From: Acidovorax sp. NB1
GTDB taxonomy: Bacteria; Pseudomonadota; Gammaproteobacteria; Burkholderiales; Burkholderiaceae_C
Direction: 5' to 3'
Length of the DNA: 64,000 nt
Assembly: GCF_005405905.1 (NCBI RefSeq)
Contig: NZ_BJHU01000013.1
Span: forward strand, 1-64,000
The first letter of the stretch is position 1; each line of letters begins with the position of its first letter. Of this stretch, positions 26,745 through 34,916 are shown one piece after another. Made by a program: the position numbers and the translations under genes. The notes beneath the pieces are model-generated. The model was not told where the DNA came from. It was given only the letters and a program-made list of their open reading frames with translations, and did no database searches.

Positions 26745-27728
26745 ATGACCCTCGCCGTTCAGATCCGCCAGCACGGCGGCCCCGAAGAACTCCACCTCGT
26801 CGATGTGCCCGTGGGCAACCCCGGCCCCGGCGAAATCCGCATTCGCCACCACGCCATTGGCCTGAACTTCATCGACGTGTACCACCGCACCGGCCTGTAC
26901 CCGCTCACCATGCCCGCCACCATCGGCATGGAAGGCGCAGGCGTGGTCGAGGCCGTGGGCGAGGGTGTCACGCACCTGAAGGTGGGCGACCGCGCCGCCT
27001 ATGCCAGCAACCCGCCGGGTGCCTACTGCGAAGTGCGCGTGATGCCCGCCAAATGCGTGTGCAAGCTGCCCGACGCCATCAGCTTCGAGACCGGCGCGGC
27101 CATGATGCTCAAGGGGCTGACGGCGCAGTACCTGCTCAAAAAGACGCGCCCGGTGGAAGGACTGGAGCCCGGCGATTTTGTGCTGTTCCACGCAGCAGCC
27201 GGTGGCGTGGGCCTGATCGCCAGCGAGTGGGCCAAGGCGCTGGGCCTGCAGCTCATCGGCACGGCGGGCTCGGATGCCAAGTGCCAGCTGGCCTTGGCCA
27301 ACGGCGCGGCGCATGCGATCAACTACAGCACCGAGGACTTCGCCGCCCGCGTGAAGGAGATCACCGGCGGCAAGGGCGTGAAGGTGGTGTACGACTCGGT
27401 GGGCAAGGACACCTGGGACAAGTCGCTGGAGTGCCTGCGCCCCTTCGGCCTCATGGCCAGCTTCGGCAACGCTTCGGGCCCCGTGCCGCCGTTTGCGCCG
27501 GGCAGCCTGGGGGCCAAGGGCTCGCTCTACGTCACGCGCCAGACGCTGTTCACCCACATCGCCACGCGCGAAGCCACCCAGGCCATGGCCGACGACCTGT
27601 TTGCCGTGGTGGCCAGCGGGCAGGTGAAGATCCACATCGACCAGCGCTACCCGCTGGCCGAGGTGCAGCAGGCCCACCGGGACCTGGAAGCGCGCAAGAC
27701 CACGGGCTGCACCATCCTCACGCTGTGA
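26745..27728 (+). CDS. qor: NADPH:quinone oxidoreductase (zinc-independent MDR family)
   Basis: The 327-residue protein matches the Qor type of medium-chain reductases. It has GLNFIDVYHRTGLYP near residues 39-53, GMEGAGVV near 63, and the NADPH-binding AAAGGVGLIASEWAKALG near 149. The zinc-ligand cysteines of alcohol dehydrogenases are absent. It probably reduces quinones with NADPH. The AGGAG at 26734-26738 fixes the start. Its TGA overlaps the GTG of the Nudix gene (GTGA), so the two are coupled. Confidence 0.93.
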   Translation: MTLAVQIRQHGGPEELHLVDVPVGNPGPGEIRIRHHAIGLNFIDVYHRTGLYPLTMPATIGMEGAGVVEAVGEGVTHLKVGDRAAYASNPPGAYCEVRVMPAKCVCKLPDAISFETGAAMMLKGLTAQYLLKKTRPVEGLEPGDFVLFHAAAGGVGLIASEWAKALGLQLIGTAGSDAKCQLALANGAAHAINYSTEDFAARVKEITGGKGVKVVYDSVGKDTWDKSLECLRPFGLMASFGNASGPVPPFAPGSLGAKGSLYVTRQTLFTHIATREATQAMADDLFAVVASGQVKIHIDQRYPLAEVQQAHRDLEARKTTGCTILTL

Positions 27729-28570
27729 ACACCGGCGTGCAGAACTCTGCGTTCGACCACTGGCTGGCGGGCGCGCGCGCGTCGGCCCAGTTGCCCCCGG
27801 CCCAGCCGCGCCAGCCGCTGGTGGTGGGCGGGCAGGTGGTGGGGTCGGTGGCGGATGGTTTTTTGAGCCAAATTGGCCTCCACCGCCTGCTGAATAAGCG
27901 CTATAAGCTATCAAATGGTGAGCATTCTGGTGCGCCCGCCTGGCACCTGGATGTGCCCGCCGAGGCGCCTGTAGACGCCATCACCGATGCGCTCAACACC
28001 CTGGCTGAGGCCTTGCGCGAGGCGGGCCTGTGTGGCCCCTGGCGCAACGAGCAACTGGCGGTGACCAACCCCCAGGGCGATGTGGTGGGCACTGTAGAGC
28101 GCGGCGCCGTGCGCGTGCTGGGCATTGCCACGAGCGCCGTGCACCTGGTGGGCCTGGCGCCCGATGGCCGCATGTGGGTGCAAAAGCGCTCGATGACCAA
28201 ACCCAACAACCCCGGCCTGTGGGACACGCTGATGGGCGGCATGGTCTCGGCCGCCGATTCGCTGCCGCAAGCCTTGGCGCGCGAAACCTGGGAAGAAGCC
28301 GGCCTGCACGTCGAAGCCTTGCAGGGTCTGCGGCACGGCGGCCATGTGGACTTCAGCCGCCCGAGCCGCGAGGGTGGCGGCGCGGGCTATATGCGCGAGC
28401 GCATCGACTGGTTCTGCGCCCAGGTGCCGGGCGGCATGGAGCCCAGCAACCAGGATGGCGAGGTCGAGCGTTTTGACCTGCTGCCGCTGGATGGGCTGCG
28501 TGCGCAGGTCGCCCAGGGCCTGTTCACGCTGGAAGCTGGCCTGGTGATCGCGGGCTACCTGGGGCAGTGA
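27725..28570 (+). CDS. Nudix hydrolase with DUF4743 N-terminal domain
   Basis: The 281-residue protein has an N-terminal DUF4743-like domain (about residues 8-135) and a Nudix domain. The Nudix box runs from GGMVSAADS to EEAGL (171-193) with REtwEE intact. The first acidic position reads D or S where many Nudix proteins have E. Relatives in yeast (YJR142W) and plants hydrolyse oxidised thiamine diphosphate analogues, so a house-cleaning role is plausible. The GTG at 27725 overlaps the qor stop. Residues of about 47-68 come from a dispersed repeat. The 3' end overlaps the convergent epimerase gene by 47 bases. Confidence 0.87.
   Translation: MNTGVQNSAFDHWLAGARASAQLPPAQPRQPLVVGGQVVGSVADGFLSQIGLHRLLNKRYKLSNGEHSGAPAWHLDVPAEAPVDAITDALNTLAEALREAGLCGPWRNEQLAVTNPQGDVVGTVERGAVRVLGIATSAVHLVGLAPDGRMWVQKRSMTKPNNPGLWDTLMGGMVSAADSLPQALARETWEEAGLHVEALQGLRHGGHVDFSRPSREGGGAGYMRERIDWFCAQVPGGMEPSNQDGEVERFDLLPLDGLRAQVAQGLFTLEAGLVIAGYLGQ
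27862..27925 (-). repeat. Family 1 repeat, copy D, inside the Nudix gene
   Basis: Read on the minus strand it gives TTTGATAGCTTATAGCGCTT, a spacer, then GGAGGCCAATTTGGC, matching the family in reverse orientation. It leaves the host frame open. Confidence 0.7.
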
Positions 28571-29564
28571 GCCCGGCTGCGGGCAGGCAGTCCAGCCCCT
28601 GCAGCGTGGCCTGCACCGCCACATCCAGCGGAGTGTGGGGCTCGGTGCCCAGCACGGCCAGGAGGCGATCGTTGGCCATGCGCACGGGCTGCTGCCACAG
28701 GTAGCGCATCTCCCGCAACTCGCGCAAGGTGGCCACCAACGGCGATGCCAGCGTGACCAGCCACCACGGAAACGCCTGCACCCGGGGCGCCGCGCCGCCG
28801 TTGCGCACCACGGCGCGGTCAATCGCACCGGCCATCTGCGTGCCGTCGGCATCCCAGTGCCCCGCCATGTGGAAGGGCGCAAACGCGGGCAGCTCTGCGC
28901 GCCGCTCCAGCAGCAGCACCATGGTGCGCGCCACATCGGGCAGGTAGGACCACTGGTGGCCCACGCCCGGGCGGCCGGGCTGCTTCACACTGGCCACCGG
29001 CTGGCCCGGCCGCACCAGGCCCTGTGCAAACCAGCTGTTGCCCACCTGGGGGCCAAAGTAGTCACCCGCCCGCACGATGATCACGCGGCAGGTGCCTGGG
29101 CCCAGCGGGTGGGGCTGGGTGGCCTGCTGCAGGCGGCGCTCCAGTTCCACGCGCACGGCGCCTTTGCGGGTGTGGGGTTGCTGCGCTGCGTCCTCGCGCA
29201 GCACCGGGAAGGCGTCCGGCCCATAGTTGTAGAGCGTGCCGGGCAGCACCACCGTGGCCCCGGTGGCGGTGGCCGCCGCAATGGTGTTGTCGATCATCGG
29301 CAGCACCAGCTCGCCCCAGCGCCGGTAGCCGGGCGGGTTGACCGCGTGCACGATCACGTCGCAGCCCGCAGCTGCGGCCACCACGTCCTCGCGCCGCATG
29401 GCGTCTCCACGCACCCAGGTCATGCCGTCGCGCTGCTCGCGGGCCTGCGCCACGCCCCGGTGCAGCGCATGCACCTCCCACCCCCGGTCGCGCAGTTGGC
29501 GCGCCACCTCGCCGCCAATGCCGCCGGTGGCGCCCAGAACCAGAACCTTGTTGCCTTGTGCCAT
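28524..29564 (-). CDS. NAD(P)-dependent epimerase/reductase-like protein
   Basis: The 346-residue protein is an extended SDR-type protein with the nucleotide loop GATGGIG at residues 11-17 and a Rossmann fold throughout. The later active-site region GDYFGPQVGNSWF replaces the usual YxxxK, so it may be an NmrA-like or reductase-like member rather than a true epimerase. The substrate is unknown. It is divergent from a LysR regulator with a 118-base gap, the classic arrangement for a regulator and its target. Its end overlaps the Nudix gene. Confidence 0.82.
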   Translation of the reverse strand: MAQGNKVLVLGATGGIGGEVARQLRDRGWEVHALHRGVAQAREQRDGMTWVRGDAMRREDVVAAAAGCDVIVHAVNPPGYRRWGELVLPMIDNTIAAATATGATVVLPGTLYNYGPDAFPVLREDAAQQPHTRKGAVRVELERRLQQATQPHPLGPGTCRVIIVRAGDYFGPQVGNSWFAQGLVRPGQPVASVKQPGRPGVGHQWSYLPDVARTMVLLLERRAELPAFAPFHMAGHWDADGTQMAGAIDRAVVRNGGAAPRVQAFPWWLVTLASPLVATLRELREMRYLWQQPVRMANDRLLAVLGTEPHTPLDVAVQATLQGLDCLPAAGLTAPGSPRSPGQLPA

Positions 29565-29647
29565 GAAAGTGCTCCTTGTGTGGCCATGGATGTGGCCGTT
29601 GCCGTGGTGATGGATGCCAGTGTGGCGCGGCGCTTGTCAAAAGAAAA

Positions 29648-29675
29648 TTGCTGAAAACAAAGGTAACGCTATACA
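29648..29675 (+). promoter_or_regulatory. Candidate sigma-70 promoter of the LysR gene
   Basis: TTGCTG and TATACA are separated by 16 bases. The expected start point would fall at or one base before the ATG at 29683, which would make the transcript leaderless. Confidence 0.45.
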
Positions 29676-29682
29676 TTTATGT

Positions 29683-30612
29683 ATGACGCAAGCTTCTACA
29701 GAATCGATTGGCTGGGAGCTGTACCGCTCCTACCTGGGTGTGCTCAGCGAAGGCTCGCTGTCGGGCGCCGCCCGGGCCCTGGGCGTGACCCAGCCCACGG
29801 TGGGGCGCCACATCGCCGCGCTGGAGCAAGCCCTGGGGCTCACCCTGTTCACCCGCTCGCAGCAGGGCCTGCTGCCCACCGAGGCCGCACTGGAATTGCG
29901 CCCCTACGCCGAGGCCATGCAGCATTCGGCAGCGGCCCTGGCCCGGGCGGCCAGCGGCCACGGCGAGGGCGTGCGGGGCACCGTGCGTGTGACGGCCAGC
30001 GAGGTGATGGGGGTGGAAGTGTTGCCCCCGCTGCTGGCCCAGCTGCAGGCCCGGCACCCCGGGCTGACCGTGGAGCTGGCGCTGAGCAACCGCGTGCAGG
30101 ACCTGCTCCACCGCGAGGCCGACATCGCCATCCGCATGACCGAGCCCCGCCAGGAGGCCCTCATCGCCCGCCGCGTGGGCGTGGTGGCGCTGGGCCTGCA
30201 CGCCCATGCCACCTACCTGCAGGCCCAGGGCACACCCACATCGCTGGCAGACCTGGCGCACCACCGGCTGATCGGCTTTGACCAGGAAACCCCGTTCATC
30301 CGCGCCGCGCGCAAGCTGCTTCCCCCGTGGCGCCACGAGGACTTTGCCCTGCGCAGCGACAGCGACCTGGCCCAGCTGGCACTGATCCGTGCGGGCGGCG
30401 GCATCGGCATATGCCAGGTGGCACTGGCGCGGCGCACACCGCAGCTGGTGCACCTGCTGGCACCGCAGTTCAGTGCCGGGCTGGACACCTGGGTGGTGAT
30501 GCACGAAGACCTGCGCAACAGTCCGCGCTGCAGGTACACGTTTGATGCCTTGGTGACGGGGCTGCTGCAGTACACGGGGTTGGCTGAGGAGAGGGTGGGC
30601 GTGGCGGCCTGA
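29683..30612 (+). CDS. LysR-family transcriptional regulator
   Basis: The 309-residue protein has the N-terminal winged helix-turn-helix (about residues 12-70), with [21 protein letters not shown] containing the recognition helix. A LysR substrate-binding domain follows. The ATG at 29683 is chosen because the helix-turn-helix should begin about ten residues in. No Shine-Dalgarno sequence lies in the few bases upstream. It probably regulates the divergent epimerase-like gene and itself; the inducer is unknown. Confidence 0.92.
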   Translation: MTQASTESIGWELYRSYLGVLSEGSLSGAARALGVTQPTVGRHIAALEQALGLTLFTRSQQGLLPTEAALELRPYAEAMQHSAAALARAASGHGEGVRGTVRVTASEVMGVEVLPPLLAQLQARHPGLTVELALSNRVQDLLHREADIAIRMTEPRQEALIARRVGVVALGLHAHATYLQAQGTPTSLADLAHHRLIGFDQETPFIRAARKLLPPWRHEDFALRSDSDLAQLALIRAGGGIGICQVALARRTPQLVHLLAPQFSAGLDTWVVMHEDLRNSPRCRYTFDALVTGLLQYTGLAEERVGVAA

Positions 30613-30702
30613 CGGTCTGTTCTCTCCGAGGCCGATGCCCCCAGACTCTGTACTTCGCAAGATACGGGAGCCGGGGATACCCGCAGCGGCGCCAAAAGCA
30701 CC

Positions 30703-30729
30703 TCAAGTTCGCTCTGGCCTGGCCGAAAC
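30703..30729 (+). promoter_or_regulatory. Sigma-28 (FliA) flagellar promoter of the flagellin gene
   Basis: TCAAGTTC, an 11-base spacer and GCCGAAAC closely match the FliA consensus TAAAGTTT-N11-GCCGATAA, with the exact spacing. It lies 77 bases before the flagellin start. Confidence 0.85.
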
Positions 30730-30806
30730 AAGGTCAAGCGTTGGTTCTGCCGCGCTCCACACAACAACACGAAAACTCCAGCGAGCGGAATGGGCGGGGA
30801 ATCCAC

Positions 30807-32270
30807 GTGGCTTCGACAATCAATACCAACGTGCCATCGCTGACGGCCCAGCGCAACCTGGGCATGAGCCAGACCTCGCTGAATAACTCTATCCAACGCC
30901 TGTCGTCGGGTCTGCGCATCAACAGCGCCAAGGACGACGCTGCCGGCTTGGCGATTTCCGAGCGTTTCACCAGCCAGATCCGGGGCCTGAACCAGGCTGT
31001 TCGCAATGCCAATGACGGTATCTCCTTGGCGCAAACCGCCGAAGGTGCGTTGAAGGCATCCGGCGACATCCTGCAACGTGTGCGTGAGCTGGCAGTGCAG
31101 TCGGCCAACGCCTCCAACAGCGCTGGCGACCGACAGGCCCTGCAACAGGAAGTGGGCCAATTGGTGTCCGAACTGGACCGCATCTCGCAGACCACAGAAT
31201 TCAACGGCGCCAGGCTGCTGGATGGCACATTCGGCACCCAGCAGTTCCAGGTGGGTGCCAACGCCAATCAGACCATCGTGGCGGCCACGGGTAACCTGCG
31301 TACCAACGCATACGGCAACAACCAGGCCGTGGCCATGGGCCCTCCTACGAACCCCAACAACAACTACGCCGGTTTGCTGGCGGGTACTTTGACGGTGAAT
31401 GGATTCGCTGGCGGCCGGACGGTTGCTGTGGGGTCGGTGGCCACTGCGTCGCAAATTGCCGATTCGATTAATGCTGTCAAGGCAGATACCGGTGTGGGGG
31501 CCACAGCACGCACCGAGGTGAGCCTAGCCTTTGGCGCGGCAGGCTCGTACCTGATCGGCGTGTCGACGGACCACACCATGTTGAACATGATCTCCTTCAC
31601 CCTGTCGTCCAGCAACACGGCCGACGGTTTGGCTGCGGTGGTCACGGCGGTCAACGATCAGTCCGCGAAGACGGGGATTACCGCTGCGTTGAACTCCAAT
31701 GGCTCCCGCGTATTGCTGACTCAGGCAAAGGGCAATGACATCCTGATATCGGACACCAACACCCCGAACCCCGGGACGGTATCCGTGCAGAAATTGGATG
31801 GGGGTGGCGCCAACGTGGGGGCGCCTGTTGTGCTGGCTGTCAACGGCACGGCGGATAACGCGAGAACCATGGGTTATGTCACCCTCGATTCCGAAAAATC
31901 GTTCTCCATCACGCCTACGACGACGAACATGGCAAGTGCTGGAGCGTCGTCTCTCCAGACCGTGTCAACTCTGGATGTAACGACTTTTGCAACAGCGACC
32001 TCCGCACTCAAAACGGTGGACTCGGCCTTGGCCTTCATCAATGGCGAGCGCGCAAAACTCGGTGCACTGCAATCGCGTTTCGAAACCTCTATCAGCAACC
32101 TGCAGGTGACATCCGAAAACCTGTCTGCCTCGCGCAGCCGCATCCTGGATGCTGACTTCGCGTCCGAAACCGCCAACCTGTCACGCTCGCAAATCCTTCA
32201 ACAGGCTGGTACGGCCATGGTGGCCCAGGCCAACCAGCTGCCGCAAGGCGTGCTGGCCCTTCTGCGCTAG
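30807..32270 (+). CDS. fliC: Flagellin
   Basis: The 487-residue protein is the flagellar filament subunit, exported by the flagellar type III system. It has conserved D0/D1 ends: an N-terminus [20 protein letters not shown], then [20 protein letters not shown], and a C-terminus containing [13 protein letters not shown] and ending QGVLALLR. A variable middle domain lies at about residues 170-400. The start is a GTG at 30807, fixed by protein homology, with GGGGA upstream. It is expressed from its own sigma-28 promoter. No other flagellar gene is adjacent, so this is an isolated flagellin locus. Confidence 0.95.
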   Translation: MASTINTNVPSLTAQRNLGMSQTSLNNSIQRLSSGLRINSAKDDAAGLAISERFTSQIRGLNQAVRNANDGISLAQTAEGALKASGDILQRVRELAVQSANASNSAGDRQALQQEVGQLVSELDRISQTTEFNGARLLDGTFGTQQFQVGANANQTIVAATGNLRTNAYGNNQAVAMGPPTNPNNNYAGLLAGTLTVNGFAGGRTVAVGSVATASQIADSINAVKADTGVGATARTEVSLAFGAAGSYLIGVSTDHTMLNMISFTLSSSNTADGLAAVVTAVNDQSAKTGITAALNSNGSRVLLTQAKGNDILISDTNTPNPGTVSVQKLDGGGANVGAPVVLAVNGTADNARTMGYVTLDSEKSFSITPTTTNMASAGASSLQTVSTLDVTTFATATSALKTVDSALAFINGERAKLGALQSRFETSISNLQVTSENLSASRSRILDADFASETANLSRSQILQQAGTAMVAQANQLPQGVLALLR

Positions 32271-32280
32271 CCCCGTCGCA

Positions 32281-32299
32281 GCCCTGTTTGTCACAGGGC
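32281..32299. terminator. Hairpin between fliC and the Na/Pi cotransporter gene
   Basis: GCCCTGT and its exact complement flank a five-base loop, ten bases after the fliC stop. It lacks a T-run, so termination is likely but unproven. Confidence 0.45.
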
Positions 32300-32336
32300 A
32301 CGGGCGGGCGCCAGCAGGTGTTCTGCTTCTCTTTTC

Positions 32337-33992
32337 TCAGCCCTGGTCCACCATCGTCTTGAGCCGGCTGGGCGCCAGTGCGCCGGCCGATTCCAGGATG
32401 GGGTAGGCCACCGAACACAGCAGCGAGTTGATGCGCTTGAGTTCGCTGATCAGGTCGATGTGCAGCGAGCTGGTCTCGATGCTGGGCACCGTGTTGTCCG
32501 ACAGGCGCGCGAGGTGGGTGGCCGAATAGGCGTGTTCCAGGTCGCGGAAGCGGGCTTTTTCTTCCAGCAGCTTTTGCGCATCGCGCACGCTGCCGTTCAA
32601 GAACACACTCATCGCCAGCCGCAGGTTGTCGATCAGCCGGGCGTGCAGCTCGTTGATCTCTTCCATGCCCGCCTCGGAGAACTGGCGGCCCTTCTTGATC
32701 TTCTTGTCCTCGATGTCGATCAGCACGCGCTCGATGATGTCGCCGATCTGCTCCATGTTGATCGTGAAGCTGATGATGTCGGCCCAGCGTCGGCCCTCGC
32801 GCTCGTCCAGGGCCTCGCGCGAGATCTTGGTCATGTAGTACTTGATGGCCGAGTACAGGCCGTCCACCTCGTCATCGAGCTTGCGCAGGTCCTCAGCCAG
32901 CTGCAGGTCGTCCGTCTGAATCACCTTTTGCAGGCCCAGCAGCATGGACTCGACCACGTCCGCCTGGTGCAGCGCTTCGCGTGCGGCGCAGGAGATGGCC
33001 AGGGACGGCGTGGCCAGGGCAGACGGATCCAGATGCTGGGGCCGGGTGCCTGCGGCGGCCGGGGCTTTTTCGGTGGGCAGCAGCCGCTGCACGGTGCGCG
33101 CCACGGTGCCGGTGAGGCCGATGCAGACAATGCCCACGACCACGTTGAACGCCAGGTGGAACAGCACCACCAGCGCGGCGGTTTCGGGCACATAGGGCCG
33201 CACATGCTGCAGCCACAGACCGGTCAGCGGCGTCATGATGACCACGCCAATGATCTTGAAAAACAGGTTGCCCAGCGGCACCTGGCGGGTCTGCACATTG
33301 GCTTTCATGGTGGTCAGCACCGCCAGCACGCCGCTGCCCAGGTTGGCACCCAGCACCAGGCCCAGTGCCACATCGGCCGGAATGCCGCCCGAGCCCGCCA
33401 GCGCCGCCGTGAGCAGCACCGTGGCCAGGCTCGAATACGCCACGATGGCCAGCACGGCGCCGGTGAAGATCTCCAGCAGCAGGTCGCTGGTGAGCGCGCC
33501 CAGCAGGGTTCGCACAGTGGGCGACTGGGTGAGCACGGTGGTCGATTCGGTGATGAGCCGCAGCGCCAGCAGCATCAGCCCCAGGCCGATGAGCACGCGG
33601 CCTACGCGGCCTACGGCGGTGTCTTTGCGCGAGATGAACAGCACCACGCCCACAAAGATGAACAGCGGCGAGAGCCACGACAGGTCCATCGAGAACACCA
33701 CGGCCATCACGCTGGTGCCCACGTCGGCCCCCAGCATCACGGCCAGCGCGGCGGGCAGACCCACCAGGCCCTGGCCCACAAAGGACGACACGATGAGTGC
33801 GGTGGCCGTGCTGGACTGCACCACGGCCGTCACCCCGATGCCCGAGAGCACGGCGGTGAACCGGCTGCTGACGCTGTGCGCGATGAGCTGGCGCAGGTTG
33901 GCGCCAAACACGCGCAGGATGCCGGTGCGCACCAGGTGGGTGCCCCAGATCAGCAGCGCCACGGCCGCCAGGAGATTGAGGAGATGCTTCAT
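32337..33992 (-). CDS. Na+/phosphate cotransporter family protein with PhoU-like domain
   Basis: The 551-residue protein has an N-terminal membrane domain of about nine segments carrying the Na/Pi-cotransporter QSST motif (VVQSSTATALIVSSF, near residues 58-72). A C-terminal helical PhoU-like domain spans about residues 340-545. E. coli YjbB is the closest known type and exports phosphate; others import it with sodium. The PhoU domain suggests control by phosphate status. A possible Pho box lies about 206 bases upstream, though in the opposite orientation. Confidence 0.92.
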   Translation of the reverse strand: MKHLLNLLAAVALLIWGTHLVRTGILRVFGANLRQLIAHSVSSRFTAVLSGIGVTAVVQSSTATALIVSSFVGQGLVGLPAALAVMLGADVGTSVMAVVFSMDLSWLSPLFIFVGVVLFISRKDTAVGRVGRVLIGLGLMLLALRLITESTTVLTQSPTVRTLLGALTSDLLLEIFTGAVLAIVAYSSLATVLLTAALAGSGGIPADVALGLVLGANLGSGVLAVLTTMKANVQTRQVPLGNLFFKIIGVVIMTPLTGLWLQHVRPYVPETAALVVLFHLAFNVVVGIVCIGLTGTVARTVQRLLPTEKAPAAAGTRPQHLDPSALATPSLAISCAAREALHQADVVESMLLGLQKVIQTDDLQLAEDLRKLDDEVDGLYSAIKYYMTKISREALDEREGRRWADIISFTINMEQIGDIIERVLIDIEDKKIKKGRQFSEAGMEEINELHARLIDNLRLAMSVFLNGSVRDAQKLLEEKARFRDLEHAYSATHLARLSDNTVPSIETSSLHIDLISELKRINSLLCSVAYPILESAGALAPSRLKTMVDQG

Positions 33993-34197
33993 GAAAAACC
34001 GTTGTTTCTTCTTCTTGTGACCTGCGCAAGATTCCGACCAGTCCCATCGGGGCTGGCACTGCGTTCATGACCCCATTGTGCGGCGCCTTGCCGGGGGAGT
34101 GTTGCCTGCTGTGCATCGGCCGCATGTGTGGTACATGCCCGCGCCGCGTGTGGCCCCACCCGCAACGGCTGCTGCAAAAAACAACCGCAACCCTGAT

Positions 34198-34215
34198 TTG
34201 TCATAAAACTGACAT
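34198..34215 (+). promoter_or_regulatory. Pho-box-like site / TGTCA-N6-TGACA palindrome
   Basis: TTGTCATAAAACTGACAT differs from the E. coli PhoB box CTGTCATAAAACTGTCAT at two positions. The same bases also form a perfect inverted repeat of TGTCA. It lies upstream of a phosphate transporter gene, which supports PhoB control. Confidence 0.55.
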
Positions 34216-34328
34216 ATAAGCATACTCCTGAATCGATAGCGTCTGTGCAGATGCCCTTGCCATCGCAAGGGGCCTGTGCATCTGGTGCGGTTGGGGTGGG
34301 GCGTTGCTCCTGCCAGTGCCCAAAGCAC

Positions 34329-34353
34329 AACGGCCCGCGTTCTGCGGGCCGTT
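34329..34353 (-). terminator. Probable terminator after lspA
   Basis: A perfect 10-bp stem (AACGGCCCGC with its complement) and five-base loop lie 45 bases beyond the lspA stop. The following T-stretch on the minus strand is poor (GTGCTTTG). Confidence 0.55.
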
Positions 34354-34397
34354 GGTGGATGGGGGTGTGGCGCGGCTCGCAGGCCGGTTGTGCCGCC

Positions 34398-34916
34398 TCA
34401 GCGTTCGCGCCGCATTCTCAGCAACTCATCCAGGATCAGGCAAGCGGCCCCGATGCTGATGGCCATGTCCGCCAGGTTGAAGGCCGGGAAATGGCCACCG
34501 TGGAAGAGGCCCGAGAGGAAATCCCAGTGGAAGTCCAGAAAATCCACCACGTAGCCGTGCATCAGGCGGTCCACCACATTGCCCACGGCGCCGCCCAGGA
34601 TGCTGGCCAGCGAGAAGCAGAACAGCTTTTGCCCCGGGTGCGCGCGCAGTTGCCACACGATGAAAATCGTGGCCACCGCGCCAATGCCCGTGAACAGCCA
34701 ACGCTGCCAGCCCCCGGCATTGGCCAGGAAAGAGAACGCCGCTCCCGTGTTGTGCGCCCGCACGATGTTGAAGAAGCTGGTGATGACCGTGGAGTCGCCC
34801 AGCTGGTAGTGGTTCAGGATCAGGGTCTTGGTGATCTGGTCGGCCACCATCAGGAGCGCGGCCCAGGCCAGCCAGACCCAGATGCGCGGGCCGTTGCGTG
34901 CGGGGGTGCTCGCCAT
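34398..34916 (-). CDS. lspA: Lipoprotein signal peptidase (signal peptidase II)
   Basis: The 172-residue inner-membrane aspartic protease cleaves prolipoprotein signal peptides after lipid attachment. It has four membrane segments and both catalytic regions: [18 protein letters not shown] near residues 112-129 and FNLADMAI near 143-150. The ATG at 34916 overlaps the ileS stop as TGATG, giving tight translational coupling, the usual ileS-lspA arrangement. Its product acts on the same lipoproteins that LolCD, encoded at 3-5 kb, later releases. Confidence 0.96.
   Translation of the reverse strand: MASTPARNGPRIWVWLAWAALLMVADQITKTLILNHYQLGDSTVITSFFNIVRAHNTGAAFSFLANAGGWQRWLFTGIGAVATIFIVWQLRAHPGQKLFCFSLASILGGAVGNVVDRLMHGYVVDFLDFHWDFLSGLFHGGHFPAFNLADMAISIGAACLILDELLRMRRER

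Larger units (their letters stand above)
33993..34397. other. 405-base gene-free stretch between the Na/Pi gene and lspA
   Basis: No reading frame here looks like a gene. The stretch holds a Pho-box-like site (34198-34215) and a nested inverted repeat at 34248-34284, in which CAGATGC pairs with GCATCTG around CCTTGC/GCAAGG. A strong hairpin lies at 34329-34353. It should contain the promoter of the leftward Na/Pi gene and the end of the lspA transcript. A small RNA is possible but unproven. Confidence 0.5.
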
